Shown piece by piece: positions 21,605-34,900 of a stretch of 64,000 nucleotides of DNA. The notes beneath the pieces are model-generated. The model was not told the DNA's origin. It did not search any database and saw nothing but the letters and a program-made list of their open reading frames with translations. The translations under genes were made by a program, and so were the position numbers. The DNA lies in contig NC_090280.1 of the NCBI RefSeq assembly GCF_037392515.1, positions 58,522,004 through 58,586,003 on the forward strand, read 5' to 3'. The stretch's first letter is position 1. Every line of letters starts with the position of its first letter. The DNA is from Haliotis asinina. Taxonomy: Eukaryota > Mollusca > Gastropoda > Lepetellida > Haliotidae.

Positions 21605-21610
21605 AATAAA
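21605..21610 (+). terminator. Polyadenylation signal candidate for the EGF/VWD gene
   Basis: AATAAA lies about 450 bp after the stop codon at 21154, followed by a T/GT-rich stretch. A nearer AATAAA lies at 21402-21407 in an A-rich tract; either could be used. Confidence 0.45.
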
Positions 21611-21821
21611 GTCAGAAACGGTACAACTTGTATTTTACTTTTGTTTGTGTGTTCATTCACAAGGCCTACAAACTATTTCTAGCAATAAGACTAAGACTAT
21701 TGAAACCAAACCGAACAATCCGGTGATCGATATGATAATCGACCCAGTTATTTATTAGCAAATACACCGAGTTTTACCATCCGATTCAGAACACATTTGT
21801 TGAGGATCTTTATCCTGAAAC

Positions 21822-21968
21822 GGGGCGGTGGGTTCTGCTAGAGGTTAGAGCGCCACGCCGAAGTCCCAGGTTCAGTATTTCACGTGGGTACAGTTGTGAA
21901 GCCAGTTTCTGGTGTCACCGTCGTGATATTGTTTGACTATTGCTAAAAGTAGCTTCAAACTAAACTCA
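21822..21968 (+). mobile_element. SINE-A copy
   Basis: 'GGGGCGGTGGGTTCTGCTAG' through 'TTTCTGGTGTCACCGTCGTG' to 'TTCAAACTAAACTCAGTGTG' covers head to tail. A reverse-oriented fragment follows directly. Confidence 0.8.
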
Positions 21969-21969
21969 G

Positions 21970-22042
21970 TGTGAATCGATCCTGGGCTTTTCGGCGTGAC
22001 GAGCGAACACTTTAACCATTATGTTATCCCATTGCCCCACTA
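21970..22042 (-). mobile_element. SINE-A head fragment, inverted next to the previous copy
   Basis: 'TTCGGCGTGACGAGCGAACA' then 'CTTTAACCATTATGTTATCC' is the reverse head of SINE-A. It forms a tail-to-tail pair with 21822-21968. Confidence 0.75.
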
Positions 22043-22533
22043 TTCGAAACGGATTTAAACTCACTTAACCCAAACACGATATGTGCCTGCTGATATGTAG
22101 TTATTGTTTGTCCTTTAATGACGCAGCTAGCAACATTTTTCTCTTACAGCTCATATCATCTTTTTAAAAAGCCATTGCTAAAAACATGTTCGAAATCGTA
22201 CTTTCAGCTTTTAGCGTACATAAGTCCCTTTTGTTATAGAAATGACGTTTGTCGGTTTCATTTACATATGTCGAAAATGGAGAGCTTATACATTATTCGC
22301 TACGGAGGCAAACTGGCATGTTGTCCTGGTTTTGTGACGTCCAACATTTCGCACCCATCTTAACTTCAATGAGTGTTCTGATTAAAATGAAATAATCAGT
22401 CTTACTATAACCCGGTTAGGTGAGGCAAGAATAGCGTTACGATTAAACCATCGGAGCTTAAGTAAAAAAGACACATTATAGAAATAATACTGAATGACTC
22501 CATTCCACTGATCGTCAAATGAACAACGCTAGT

Positions 22534-22600
22534 ACTGAGTTTAGTTTTACGCCGCTTCTGGCAATATACTAGCATTACCACAACAGCTGGGGGTACCTAA
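22534..22600 (-). mobile_element. SINE tail fragment
   Basis: 'TTTAGTTTTACGCCGCTTCT' and 'CAACAGCTGGGGGTACCT' match a reverse SINE-B tail. Confidence 0.55.
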
Positions 22601-23142
22601 AGACCACGAATTATCACGCCCTCATACTTAACCCTGACGCTCAGAAACCTGCGATCTGTACACCCACACGCTCAATAAACCACGACAGGGCATTCTATGA
22701 TCACACCAGTAATCCAGCCAGTGATATAATCCATGTCATCAATAACGATATCACCACAGCTGACCATTTGCATTAGCCAAACGGGAAACAGCCGTGACTT
22801 AACTGTCAATACATCCATTAACCTGCTGGATCCTCTGTTACAGAGGCAATCACCTAGAGCGATGCTAATACCGGCTGTACCACCAGGCTTATTGTGAAAT
22901 CTGTACAGATTTGGCTAAAGCGTATGGCGTGTGAAGGTGGATGAATTTCAATTTGGAAGTATGAAATATTTATTAAATACGCATAGCTCTGGCGCAGAAA
23001 CGCTGAAAATTGTGTAATGTTTTTAAGGCCGTTGTAAGATTAAACCGATAATGGGGAATGCATACGTCCGCTTATATTAAAGCCTAAATGCTGAGACTAT
23101 GGCAAAGGGTCATTATTTCCTGGGAGGCTGGAGAGTGGAGAT

Positions 23143-25984
23143 ATGCCGAGACTGGCGCTAGTATTCGTTCTGTGCATACGTTTGTCAGGTGTCGCCCCTC
23201 AGAGTAGGTATACAGTAGAAGGTGTCAAAATATATGGAAATGAACATCTGAAAAAGCATATGCATTTTTTTTTCGGAGAGTGCAAATGTCATGGTTGTAT
23301 GTTCTATTACTTGCAGGACAAACGTAGGCATATATCATTGCACGCTTGTTCTATTACCTGTAGAGAAACAGTAAGTATGTTTGAATGTATATTTTGTTAC
23401 CTGCAGGGCAAAAGTAGGTATATACCACCGTAAGCAGGCCAAAAGTAGGTATATGTCAATGCAGATTCTATTACCTACCGGACAAATGTAGAAGTGTGTG
23501 AATGCATTCCCTGTATAGCAAAAGTAGGCATATGCCACTGTAAGACTGTTCTTTTACCTGCAGGGCAACAGTAGGTATATATCACCGTATCCCGGGCAAA
23601 ATCAGGGGGATGTGAATGCATGTTCTATTACCCGTAGAACAAAAGCAGGTATATGCCACTGTATGTCTTATTACCTGCGAAACAAATGTCACTGAATGAT
23701 TGTTCTGTTATCTGAAGGGCAAAAGTAAGTATTTGTGAATGCATATCATGTTACCTGTGAGGAAAACGTAGGTATATTTGACTGTATCTCAAATTACCTA
23801 CCGGGTAAAAGTAGGTATATGTCAATGTAGGATTGTTCTATTACCTGTAGGTGAGAATGGGTATATGACAATGTAGGATTGTTCTATTACCTGTAGGGAA
23901 AAATGGGTTTTCTCTAACCTGCCGAGCAAAAGCTGGCATATCTCAGTCACTTAAATGGGATATACAACTTTAAATTTGCAAAGAGAAATATATATTTTTA
24001 AAAAAAATAATAATAATAGTAAGCATCGGTGTGAATTTGATGAAGTTACTGTGTATCCACCAATAATATTTGGCATGACACTCGTTAAACGATACCCCTT
24101 CATTCCTATTTCCCTTGATCTGTTTAGAATTAAGTACTCTGTTTAGGTTACTGCCAGTGTTACGTCAGTGATGAGAGCACAGTACGTAACTATGACAACG
24201 TGGAATTTCAACTCCAGCTGCCATGCGAGTATTACCTCACTGACGTGACATCGCGCGCCGGGTGTCACGTTGGGGTGACGCTTGACAGTGAAACGCTGTT
24301 TGGATTCGGCACCAGCGTGGAGATGCGAGGACTCGAGTTCTCCGTGGATAGTGGAAAGGATAAAATATTTGGCACCATCAACAATTCAGGTGTACAGGTG
24401 AGCGCGGACTTCTCAGATTGCGTCCAAGGGAGTGAGTGAGTGAGGGAGGGAGGGAGTAAGTGGACTTTAATCATAATGTCCAGCAGGTTTTAAATAAATA
24501 CATTTATTTGGATTTAACTCGGTAACCCCCGGCGGTGCCCGGAGCTGCCGAACAACGCGCGGTGGATGCATGCGCTGCAAGGATATTTTATCAGGTGTCA
24601 GTCCCTTACTTGCAAGCATTTGGCATGATTTCGCTTGGTCTAAAGCGTTATATGGATTTTCAAACTCATTCACTATGTCCTCCAACGTAATAGCAGTGGA
24701 CAGCGTTGGTCACTCTTCAAATGCACGTGAGGTTCCGATTCGTTACTGTCAACAACAGAATGGAGCCTCAGGGACGTCATTTAGTGACCATTACAAACAA
24801 TTAATTTTCTTTTATCAATACGTGAACTGTTTCGAATGATGACATTTAGGCATGCAAGATATGAATGCATCTCTCTTTAAAGAGCCACTTCAAATATATT
24901 TTTCACCACTTATTTTTTCGAACAGAAACGAAATGACACTATAGGTGACAACATTGGATTCAACCTCCCATCCGTAATCTCAGAGGGTGACCTTCACATT
25001 CAGTGCTACGAAGACATGGCAGGATTCTACAACGTATACGTGCCGTCATGTGATACGACGTTGCGTTACCATACCAATGGACTGGCTATGGTTTCTACAG
25101 CACAAGATAAAGTAACGAAGAAACAAACATATCTGTGTGGTAATTGCGATGGCAACACGCATCCTCTGACGTCACTTCCAGGTGGCGTCGGGCTGAATCT
25201 GACGTCCGAAGAAGATATTCTGGCTGGCTGGCTCTACCACACTTCGCTTTTGATAGAAGGAGGTGAAAGGTATTTACTAGTGGTCAAAAGCTAAACTGTG
25301 GAGTAATGCTAACGGATTATACCTGTCTGTATAAGTTATCATGTGTTTCATTTCCAAGAAGAAGTATGATGAAATATATTAAAGAGGAACAGGGAGCTAA
25401 CATTACTTGCTTTAGGTTGCTTCCGTCGTGTCTCAAACCCTAGCGTGCTGTACACAACCGTCTGCACTTAAAAGATCCCAACCGTGAAGGTCCTGGTTAG
25501 AATATTGGACAGTGGTCAGACTTGTTGGCTTGGTTGACAGATGTCGTCGATTCCCAATTGCGCAAATCGATGCTCATGCTGTTGATGACTGAATTGTTTG
25601 ATCTAGACTCGATTATTTTCAGACCGCCGTCATATGATCGGAGTATTGCTGAGTGCGACGTAAAACTCACTCACTCTCTCACTCACTCAAAGATTTTTGT
25701 TATACAGGAATTGCCTGCAGTACCGGTCTGATCTAGCCCGATGTTCTCCGAGAGAAGCTTTCAACGCACTGCGCATATGCGGAAGTCTCTTGTCTAGCCT
25801 CGGGGATATGTCACAATGTATTCGAGAGAGGGCGGGTCGCTCCCAGATCCACTTCGCGTTCTTCAAGTGCATCCGGGTTCAGTGTAACCCGGATGTAGCA
25901 GACAGGAAGCAGAATGCGTGCTCTGTTGTGAAAAATATAGTCAATCATTTTGCATGTTCCGTCGGCCCTAACTTGAACTGTTAA
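23143..25984 (+). CDS. Secreted VWD-like protein, tandem paralogue (four exons)
   Basis: Exons: 23143-23203, 24147-24397, 24926-25269 and 25708-25984 (stop TAA). Phases are 1, 0, 2, giving 310 aa. Exon 1 is a signal peptide (MPRLALVFVLCIRLSGVAPQ). Exon 2 starts C-Q-C-Y-V-S and ends without the G-D-P-H of the upstream gene, keeping the Y-D-N and L-P-C positions. Exon 3 keeps the VWD signature L-C-G-N-C-D-G-N and the G-F-Y / P-S-C-D-T motif shared with exon 4 of the 14381-21154 gene. Exon 4 is Cys-rich. The last three exons correspond one-to-one to the last three of the neighbour, with identical phases, so this is a tandem duplicate. No EGF exon was found. Role: extracellular, otherwise unknown. 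Loss of GDPH suggests changed self-processing or calcium-binding behaviour compared with classical VWD (inference). Confidence 0.78.
23204..23945. repeat. Degenerate minisatellite (about 45 bp) with embedded splice-like signals
   Basis: About a dozen diverged units follow the theme 'TTCTATTACCTGCAGGGCAA' then 'AAGTAGGTATATGTCAATG'. Each contains an acceptor-like TTACCTGCAG and, about 7 nt later, a donor-like GTAGGTAT. The array fills most of intron 1 of the VWD-like paralogue, and the real exon 1 donor (GTAGGTAT at 23204) has the same sequence as the repeat's donor-like part. Confidence 0.75.
25485..25690 (+). mobile_element. SINE-B copy ending 17 bp before an exon
   Basis: It runs from 'CGTGAAGGTCCTGGTTAGAA' to 'GCGACGTAAAACTCACTCAC' plus a CTCA tail. 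The pyrimidine-rich tail lies next to the acceptor of the last exon of the VWD-like paralogue (25708). Confidence 0.85.
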
Positions 25985-26748
25985 GATTTAACCATGATCC
26001 CCACATTTGATAGTAGAGTTTAATATACATTGTCAGTTTTCATCACTGAGACATGGGTTGGTAAGACGCTTGGTTACAATGCCTAGAATTAATAATATCC
26101 CTATTCTTTCATATTTAGACTTATGAGCTAAACATTGTAGCGTACACAGTTTAGATATATTTTGGGTGTATGAGAGTATACGGCTAATGTGTGAGATTAC
26201 TGATACGGGATACATTTTTAATGTCTATATATTGTTCACGTGGCCATAATGTTGATGACTACTGAATTAAGAACGCGTTATTTATATCAGCGATAGTTAT
26301 TATTGCAGGTTGACCCCATTGAAAACAAAACTGGTCATGTTCATGTTATGTATAATAACTTATTGTATTTTATTGTTTGTATTTGGTTCAGTTGTAATCG
26401 TCTTGAAGAACTTGAAAACTCCCATGAAAGACATTTCATGTACATGGTAAGGGTATTTACCAATATCAGAAGCAATCGATATGTTGCCATCAAAATGTAG
26501 GTTTGACCACTGAATAAAGATATTGGAAACCGAGCGTTACTTATATCATTACAACAGTGCTGATTAAATGTCAAATGGACGATTTCTTGACAATCTTTAT
26601 CACCATATGCATGCACATGTTGATTTGGACTATGATTTAAGAGTTTGATCTTTGAACACCGGTGATGACATAGACAATCTGGTCCTGATAAAATTAAATG
26701 ATACATGTGGTCCTTTATCGTAACGCTCGACACTATTAGTGGGCATAG
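25985..26748. other. Intergenic region between two secreted-protein genes
   Basis: No gene or repeat was recognised. An AATAAA at about 26513 is the first plausible polyadenylation signal after the stop at 25984, but it lies 530 bp away. Confidence 0.35.
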
Positions 26749-28861
26749 ATGAGGATGGCGACTGTCGGATACGTTTTCGTTTTGTTGCTTTTCATTTCAA
26801 TAACCTGCTCCGTCAGTTGCATGGACAATGCGTCGGATGGAGAGAGAATAGACGACATGGAGGAGGATATGCTGGATATGAAGATAGCCATCGATAGCTT
26901 AGAACAAAAGGTTTTGGCCGACAAAATCTCTCTGAGGACAGGGTTGAGGAAGCAGGTACGCCAACGGATTAGAGAGGCAATGTCGGAAATGTTGCAAGAT
27001 GGGTTTCTGCAGAAGATGATGAGTGCCGAGATCGCCGCTGAGATGAAACAGATGAAGCACAGCTACCATCAGATGAAGCATCACCTGATTCACGTCAGTA
27101 AAAAAATCATGGACTTACGGGACGATATGAGCGTGGTTCAAGCTGCCATTTTAAAGGGAAGTAACTCTAGTGCATCTGCTTCTGGAGACAACGAAATGAA
27201 AATAAAACAACAGAATATCGACCACATGAAATCAGAAAACAAACGTTTGAAGCAGGAATTAGCGAAGATGAAAACCACCTGTGGATCATTTAACTGTACG
27301 GAAACTGATGCAGAAGAATTAACATCCATGCCACTGCGCACATCAACTCAACAGCCTCCCAGTAATGATACTATAGCATTTCCTGCAGGTAACCATTCAA
27401 CGAACTGCATTTTCTTTACGCGTGATAAACGTGACGACAAAATTTTCATTACTACACACATTCATTTCTGGAGTCCCCTGCCATGATATTTCTGTTCTAT
27501 ATTTACTGGGACGGTGGGGTAACGTAGTGGTTCACACCTTTGCTGAGTAAAGTAAAGTACAGAGTAATGAAAATAACTTAAAGCCATGATCCGGATATTC
27601 GGTAATCCGGACGGACATGATTTCATTGCAGGCTGACCCGTGAAGGTCCCGGGGTAGAATAGGCCTTCAGCAACACATGTTTACCATAAAAGGCGACTAT
27701 GCTGGTAAGAGGTGACTAACGGGATCGGTGGTCAGGCTCGCTGACTTGGTTGACACATGTCATCGGTTCCCAATTGTGCAGATCGATGCTCATGTTGTTG
27801 ATCAGTGGATTGTCTGGTCCAGACTCGATTATTTACAGACCGCCGCCATACAGCTGGGATATTGCTGAATGCGGCGTAAAACTAAACTCACTCACACACT
27901 CATTGCAGGCTATTTATTGATAAAAGAAGATTTGGAGACAAAACATGTTAGTTCGGGATCGTTGAGGCCATAGCGATATAAGGCATAATGATTCTTTGGC
28001 ACGCCACATTTCAATTTTTATGAAATTGTATACCTATGGAATGTAAACCAACTGTATAGTAGATCGTGTCATTTCATCGTCTTCCCTTGATCTCCACGTC
28101 TTGCTCAACGTTTTATGCGACATCATGAATGCAATGCAAGTTTGATTTTCTTCTTAAAATCTCTTAAATGTTAATATTTTCAAAATTCAGCTTTTGGTGC
28201 GGTGCGGTGCGGTGCGGTGCGGTGCGGTGCGGTGCGGTGCGGTGCGGTGCGGTGCGGTGCGGTGCGGTGCGGTGCGGTGCCTTACTATGTTATGCAGTGT
28301 GCTAATATTTCGTGCTTTCCCCTTGAGCTTAATTCCAGTAACATTAGTGACGTGTAATCTTAGTGTGAAACACGATGTGATGCAAGCAACTTACGAGCAC
28401 TGATAGAAGAAGGAACATAATCAGGATGATAGCTTTCTGGGGCGAATGAGTGAGTGAGTGAGGTTTACGCCGCTTTCAGAAATGTTCCAGCAAAGTCACA
28501 GCAGGGGACACCACAAATGTGCTCCCCACATTGTGCCCCTGTGGGGAATCGAACCGGGATCTTCGGCGTGACGAACGAGCACCGTAACGACTTGGCTATC
28601 CCATCTCCCTTCCTGGGACTAAAGGAGTGCAATAGTCCACAGTGAAATGTCGAACCATTGAATTAAACTCACCTTAATGGATGTTACATCTCAAAAACAT
28701 TATGCATATATCTTGCAGAATGCACGAAAATGGCAGTTCCTAACTTTTCCTTCGAGTCCAAAAGTTCCTGGTTAAATCTTGGTGATGACTGGACACTAGA
28801 CACCACCGAGGCTCAAGATGGTGAGAGATCTGCCAAAGTAACGAATGGCGGCGTTTACCAG

Positions 28862-28912
<51 letters not shown>

Positions 28913-31900
28913 CCATTCAACTCAGTAGACAGATACACAAATAAATGATGCAACAGCACAAGTACATAATAAGACAAAAGTTCATATGGATAAAAGTTAT
29001 ACATACTGGATATATGGCAGCAGTGGTGACCATTTTCTGTCAAATGGTAACATTTTATTATTCTTAGTAGCAATAAACTTTTCAGTTTTGAAAATATCAC
29101 CCAGTATTTTTAGAAATGCGTCCAGTGATAACTTGGTGTTTTTAATACTTGATACATGAATGTATTTTTTACCAGCAAGAAGTATATGGTTCATTAAGTC
29201 AGTATTATTTCCACCAATTAAGACTGTATATTTTGTCAGGGTAAATGTTTCTGTTGTCTTATTGTCAATATATTCTTTCAGTTTCAACCAGAATGTTTTC
29301 ACACATTCACATTCCCAATAAATATGTATCAAATTTTCAGACACTAAGTTACAAAAAGAGCAAAGTTCATCATCAACTAATTTCATTTTCAGTAATTCTT
29401 TTTTTGTGTATATAATATTATGAATAAATTTAAATTGAAAGTCAATCAATTTTGTATCTTTTGTGCATCTTCTATAATCTTTAAAAATATATTCCCATGG
29501 GATTACAGTGTCAAAGAGTTGTTGCCATTTTTCACATGTAGAAGGGAAAGTTTCAGTACTTATAAGCTTATCATAGAAATATCTTGACCTCTTTGGTGCT
29601 GAAAGTAAACATATCAGTGGTGTGCTGAGATAGTGATTATGAACAATCAATAGATTATTTCTAATAGTATCTTTCCATTTTCTTGGTATATTTGAAAGAA
29701 CCTGGTAGTAATCAAGAACTGTGCCTTTGATTTTGTAAGCTTTCTTAAGTTCATTAAATGACAAAATACCTTGATCATTACACAAGTCTCTTATAGAGTG
29801 AATACCCTTAAAATACCAATGTCTTATAATAAAATTACTATTTTGGAATTGATGGTTGAACCAAAGGGGTTCAGATAAGATTTGATTAATATCTGTAAAA
29901 TCAGTTTTATGTGTTCTATAAAATATTCCCCATGCTGCCAACACATCTTTCCAATAGGGATTAATTATTTTCACATAATTTTCAATGTTGGCTCCAAGCA
30001 GAAATATATCCTTGAATGGAAAGGTACTAGGGCTAGTGTTTTTATTTTGGAGATATTTATTTAATACTGACAGTTTTAATGAGTTAATGAATACCTCTAT
30101 ATTAACCATTCTTAGTCCCCCTTCTTCATATTTTCTAATAAGTGTTGTTCGCTTTATCTTATCGCGCTTATCATTCCAGATGAATTTATAAAATATATTG
30201 TTTAATTTATCAATGAATTCCTTTGGAGGATTTGGGAGTGAAGTGAATATATGCACTAATGATGAGAGTGCTAAAGTTTTAATAACCGTTATTTTCCCTA
30301 TTAATGTCAAATTTCTTTTTCTCCAATTCCCAAGAGTTCTATTAATAATTTCTAGTCTTTTTCTTGTATTAATTACCCAAAGGTTATTCAACTTAGGATT
30401 AAGCTTTATTCCTAGTACATCAAAATCCCCACTGTGCCAATCAAGCTTAAGATCCTGACATAACATCATGTTACTACCTGCCATTGAGCCTATCCATATT
30501 GCTTTAGTCTTCTCTACGTTTATTTTTAAACCAGACATTTTGTAGAAATTATTTAGGGTGTCAATTGCTATGCTTAAGCTTTCTTCACATCCATCAAGAA
30601 ATAATTCAGTATCATCTGCATATTGTCCAATTTTATGTTCAGTATTATTCAACGTCATTCCTTTTATTGCACTGTTGTTACGGATCATTGTTCCTAAAAT
30701 TTCTGCCACTAAAAGGAATATGTAGGGAGAGACCGGGTCGCCTTGTCTACAGCCCCTTTCATTGTGAAAAAACTGAGATAGATGACCATTTTGTATAACA
30801 CAAGATGTAGGATCATTGATTAATATTTTGATCCATTTTTCCATATTAGGTCCAAAGCCAAATTTTCCTATTGTTAGAATTATAAATTCTTTAGAGACAG
30901 TGTCGAAAGCTTTTTCAAAGTCAATAAGTAACAACAGTCCCTTTTTACCCTGTAATTTTGCTTCAAACATAATATCATATACCAGTCTAATGTTCTCACT
31001 AATACATCTTCCAGGGATAAAACCTGTCTGAGTTTCATGAATTAGTGTATTCAAAGTTTTTTTAATTCTGTTGGCTATACATGTACTGAGTATTTTATAC
31101 ACAGAATTTAGAAGGGAAATTGGGCGCCAGTTTTTTAACAACTGTCTATTTTTGTTAGCTTTTGGAATGCATGTGATGACGCCTCTTTTGATTGTTGGAC
31201 TTAACATATTTTGCCTGAATGTTTCTGATATATATCTACAAACCCAAATATGGAGATCTTTCCAGAAAAATTTAAAGAATTCTATTGGGAAACCATCTAT
31301 TCCTGGGCTTTTGTTATTTTTCATTGATTTAACAGCTTGTGTTATCTCATCTATTGTAATGTCACCCTCAAGAGTTTCAGCTTCAACAGTTGTTAGTTTT
31401 GGTGTAATAACATCATTGAATATCTCAATATATTTACTTGCTATTGTACCACCTGATGCATATAGATTTTCATAAAATTTTCTCTGCTCATATAGAATAG
31501 CCTTACCATCTGATATTACTTCTCCTTTATCATTAATGACACTATTCATAAGCTTACTGGCATAATTTCTGTTTTCGAGATGACAGAAATATTTGGTTGT
31601 TTTTTCTCCTTCCTCGTACCACTGAATTCTATTTCTTATTTGTATACCTCTTATTTCAGCTTCTTTTAATTTTTCAAATTCTAGTTTACATTTGGATAGT
31701 TCAGCAAGTTTAGTTTCACACACTGTTTGGAAATTTTCTCTGATTTCTTCTTCCATTGCAGAGATTGTTTTTTCTAAATTTTTCATTTTTTCAGTCTTGA
31801 TTTTTTTTAGGTAGGAAGAGAATGATATTGTTTTCCCCCTCACTTTCATCAAAAATGTTTCTAAAAACAATGTGTCACTTATTTTAAGTTGTAATTTTGA

Positions 31901-34900
31901 GTCCTCAGTATGACCTAGTTCATCCTCAGTGCAGTTACAGTATTCTAATTTTGTTTCAAGAAGCATGTCCTTGACCATATTTACATAGTCTTGATTATAT
32001 AGTAATGATGTATTTAATTTCCAGTATCCACCACCCCGTTCCTTATGAAGTTCACTGGAAAAGGACATAGTAATTGTCGAATGATCAGATTTATATCCTG
32101 GAAGTATGGAACAGTCACTTGTCATGTTTGCTAAATCTTGTGAAACTAAAAAGAAATCAAGTCTGGACTGTTGTTTCGGGTTTTTTTTCCACCATGTGTA
32201 CTTTTTAACATCGTAATTTCTCTCCCTCCAAATGTCTATCAAATCATACTTTTCTATATTATCTAACAATACCTTTCTTGCTTTTGGATTATTAATATGT
32301 TTATAATTTTCTAAGTCAATGGAAGGATTAAGAACTAAGTTCCAGTCTCCACATATCACAAGAGATTCATTTTCAAATTCTTCCATATTGTGAAATAAGG
32401 CATGATAAAATTCGGGTGCATCTTGATTAGGACCATATATATTAGTCAGTGTGATTCTTATTCCTTCTATAGTTACATCTGCTATTATATAGTTTCCATT
32501 GGTGTCAGTCTTGAATTTGTGGATATTTACTTCCAAATTATTGTTAAATAGGATAGCAACCCCTCTTGCATTTGATTTATATGGTGCTATAATGCTTTGA
32601 AGACCCCATTCATTTCTCATAGTAATATCATCCTCTTTGGCTATATGAATATCTTGTAGGCATATAACTGAAAACTTTCTTTTACGCCAAAGGTTCATTA
32701 TTTCTTTTCGTTTTCTCTTTTCTGCCAGGCCTCTACAATTGGCTGAAGCTATTCTAATCTTATCACCCATATTGATTCATAATGCGCACACTGTTACTAT
32801 ATCTCAACTGTCTACTGAAATGGATGTTTTTATATTTTTTAGTGAAAACAAGATTATAAAAGACATTAGAAAACATAAAACACAAAGAAAAAGTGTCACC
32901 ACAAGTCAAATCCATCCTGTACTATATAATAGACAATAAAAAAAAAGGCCACTGTATCAATGTGTCTAGGTAACACCTACCATGTCTTCTGTTGAGAAAC
33001 ACATAGAGGAGAGAAATACACAAGAGGTGTCCAAAAACTAGGTCAGATAAGGGAGGCTACTACAATTCTGCTCAGTTGAATAACCATATCCGACGAATTT
33101 CACGTGAAAATATGTTTCAAAACACAAGAATTACAGCCAACAATAATATTATGTTCTTATGTACATAAAAACAATCATATATAAATATATATCACAAACT
33201 CACGTTTTTAGACCCAACTGCTGACGGGCAGTGGGGTGAACAAGTGTCAGTTTGATAGTCTCTCGACACAATCAGTGTAAGTCACGTGATCGGTGACCAA
33301 ACCACACATCGGTTTATAAATACGGCATATGATTCACATCCTTAAAATGCTAATCCTGCATAAATATAACGTTCAGAAAAAAATTGATATTGATAATATC
33401 GATAGAGATATCTGTATATAATAAACATCATGTTCCTTAAAACAGCGACGTCAAATGCATTTCACTGTCAGCGAGGTAGCGAATGTCAACAATAGTCACA
33501 TGATCATGCCCCCAGGAGTTCGTCTTCGCTACTCCGTGAGTACGTCTTAGGGGGAACCGACCGACGTTGCTGTTTTCATTTCATGGTCCTTGTTTGTGAT
33601 TACATTCGGGATGGACCAAGTACCACTGACTGGCTCTCTTGTTTATATTCCGGGGTTTGAACGGGTCCTTGTGAGTGTTTACATTCCAGATCTGACTACG
33701 TCCCACATAGTGCATCATTTGAACAGGTCTTTGTGAGTGTTTACAGGTGTTACTACACATAGGCCATCCTTAGCAGAACTGGTTCTCCTGACTTTACTCC
33801 AAAACTGAACGCGTGAGAGTTTACGTTCAGGGCAGACCAGATCGTATAGAACTGCACCTGAGGACAGATTTGAACTGGTCATTTTGAGCATTTATAACCT
33901 GGGCACACCAGATGTCTGGGGCATTTCAGCTTAAGGCTGATTCCACCCATGTTCTTGTTGATTTCCAGAGTGAGGAAGTTCAGCATCTCCGGTTACAGTA
34001 AGAACGTGGGAGGTCGCAAGTCTATCGCCAACCCAGCGGACTACAGCCTCTATTGTGATCTTCAGGTAACGCGTGTTTCATAAATGCTTACGTGAAATAT
34101 GTGGTTCTCGTAAAGTGGAAATCCAACATGGATTGGAATACACCTTGAGTGGCACCGATTTGCAGGGAATGTCTGGACCTGGTATTAAATGACCAATGCA
34201 TTGCATAAGCGCAGCAATAATATGACTCAAAACAGCTCATGACCAAAGCTAATAATAAAAAAATCAGTTCACGTAGAAGAAAACCTGTATTGTTTGAATG
34301 CACAGAAACCTGCGATTTTTCTAGCCAACAAATGTCAACCCAGTGAACAAATCTGTTGAGATGATTTAAGTTGTACGTGTTTCTAATGAGACCGATGTTA
34401 ATCGTTAGTGCTGAATCCAAGACATCGGTAATTGGTTATGGCAAAGTCTTGACATACTGGCCTCTTTACTGATGCAACGGTAAGTTTAAACACCTTTCGT
34501 GCCAACCGCTCTACAAGTGTTTTATTGTAACACAAACGTGGCCACGGTTGTTACTGGGTTTTTTTCAGAAACGGTCTGGTTCCTATTTGTGGGGATACAA
34601 TGCTGCATTTACACCTGGCCGGAACAGCTGGCACAGAGCACAGGTGAATGTCAGCCTGTCAGAGGTATGTATAACGCCACGTGCCAAACTTACACGAGTA
34701 CGTGTACAGTGGAAGCTGTCTAAACCGGCACTCATCGGGACTGAAGAAATAATCCAGTTTAGACGATGTGACAGATTGTAAAGCTGATGGTAAATGTACA
34801 ATCCAAGGACGGGACTGAGATTTCATGCCGGTGTTGACAACTTGCCGGATGGACAGATGCCGGGATTGACAGCTTCCACTGTATGTATAATATCGGTGAT

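Noticed and set aside
27389-27486. Extension of the coiled-coil first exon to the in-frame stop
   Set aside because: A strong donor (CAG/GTAACC) with phase 1 matches the phase of both following module starts, so splicing at 27388 is preferred.
28194-28403. Frame beginning with repeated Val-Arg-Cys-Gly-Ala
   Set aside because: It is a GGTGC microsatellite translation.
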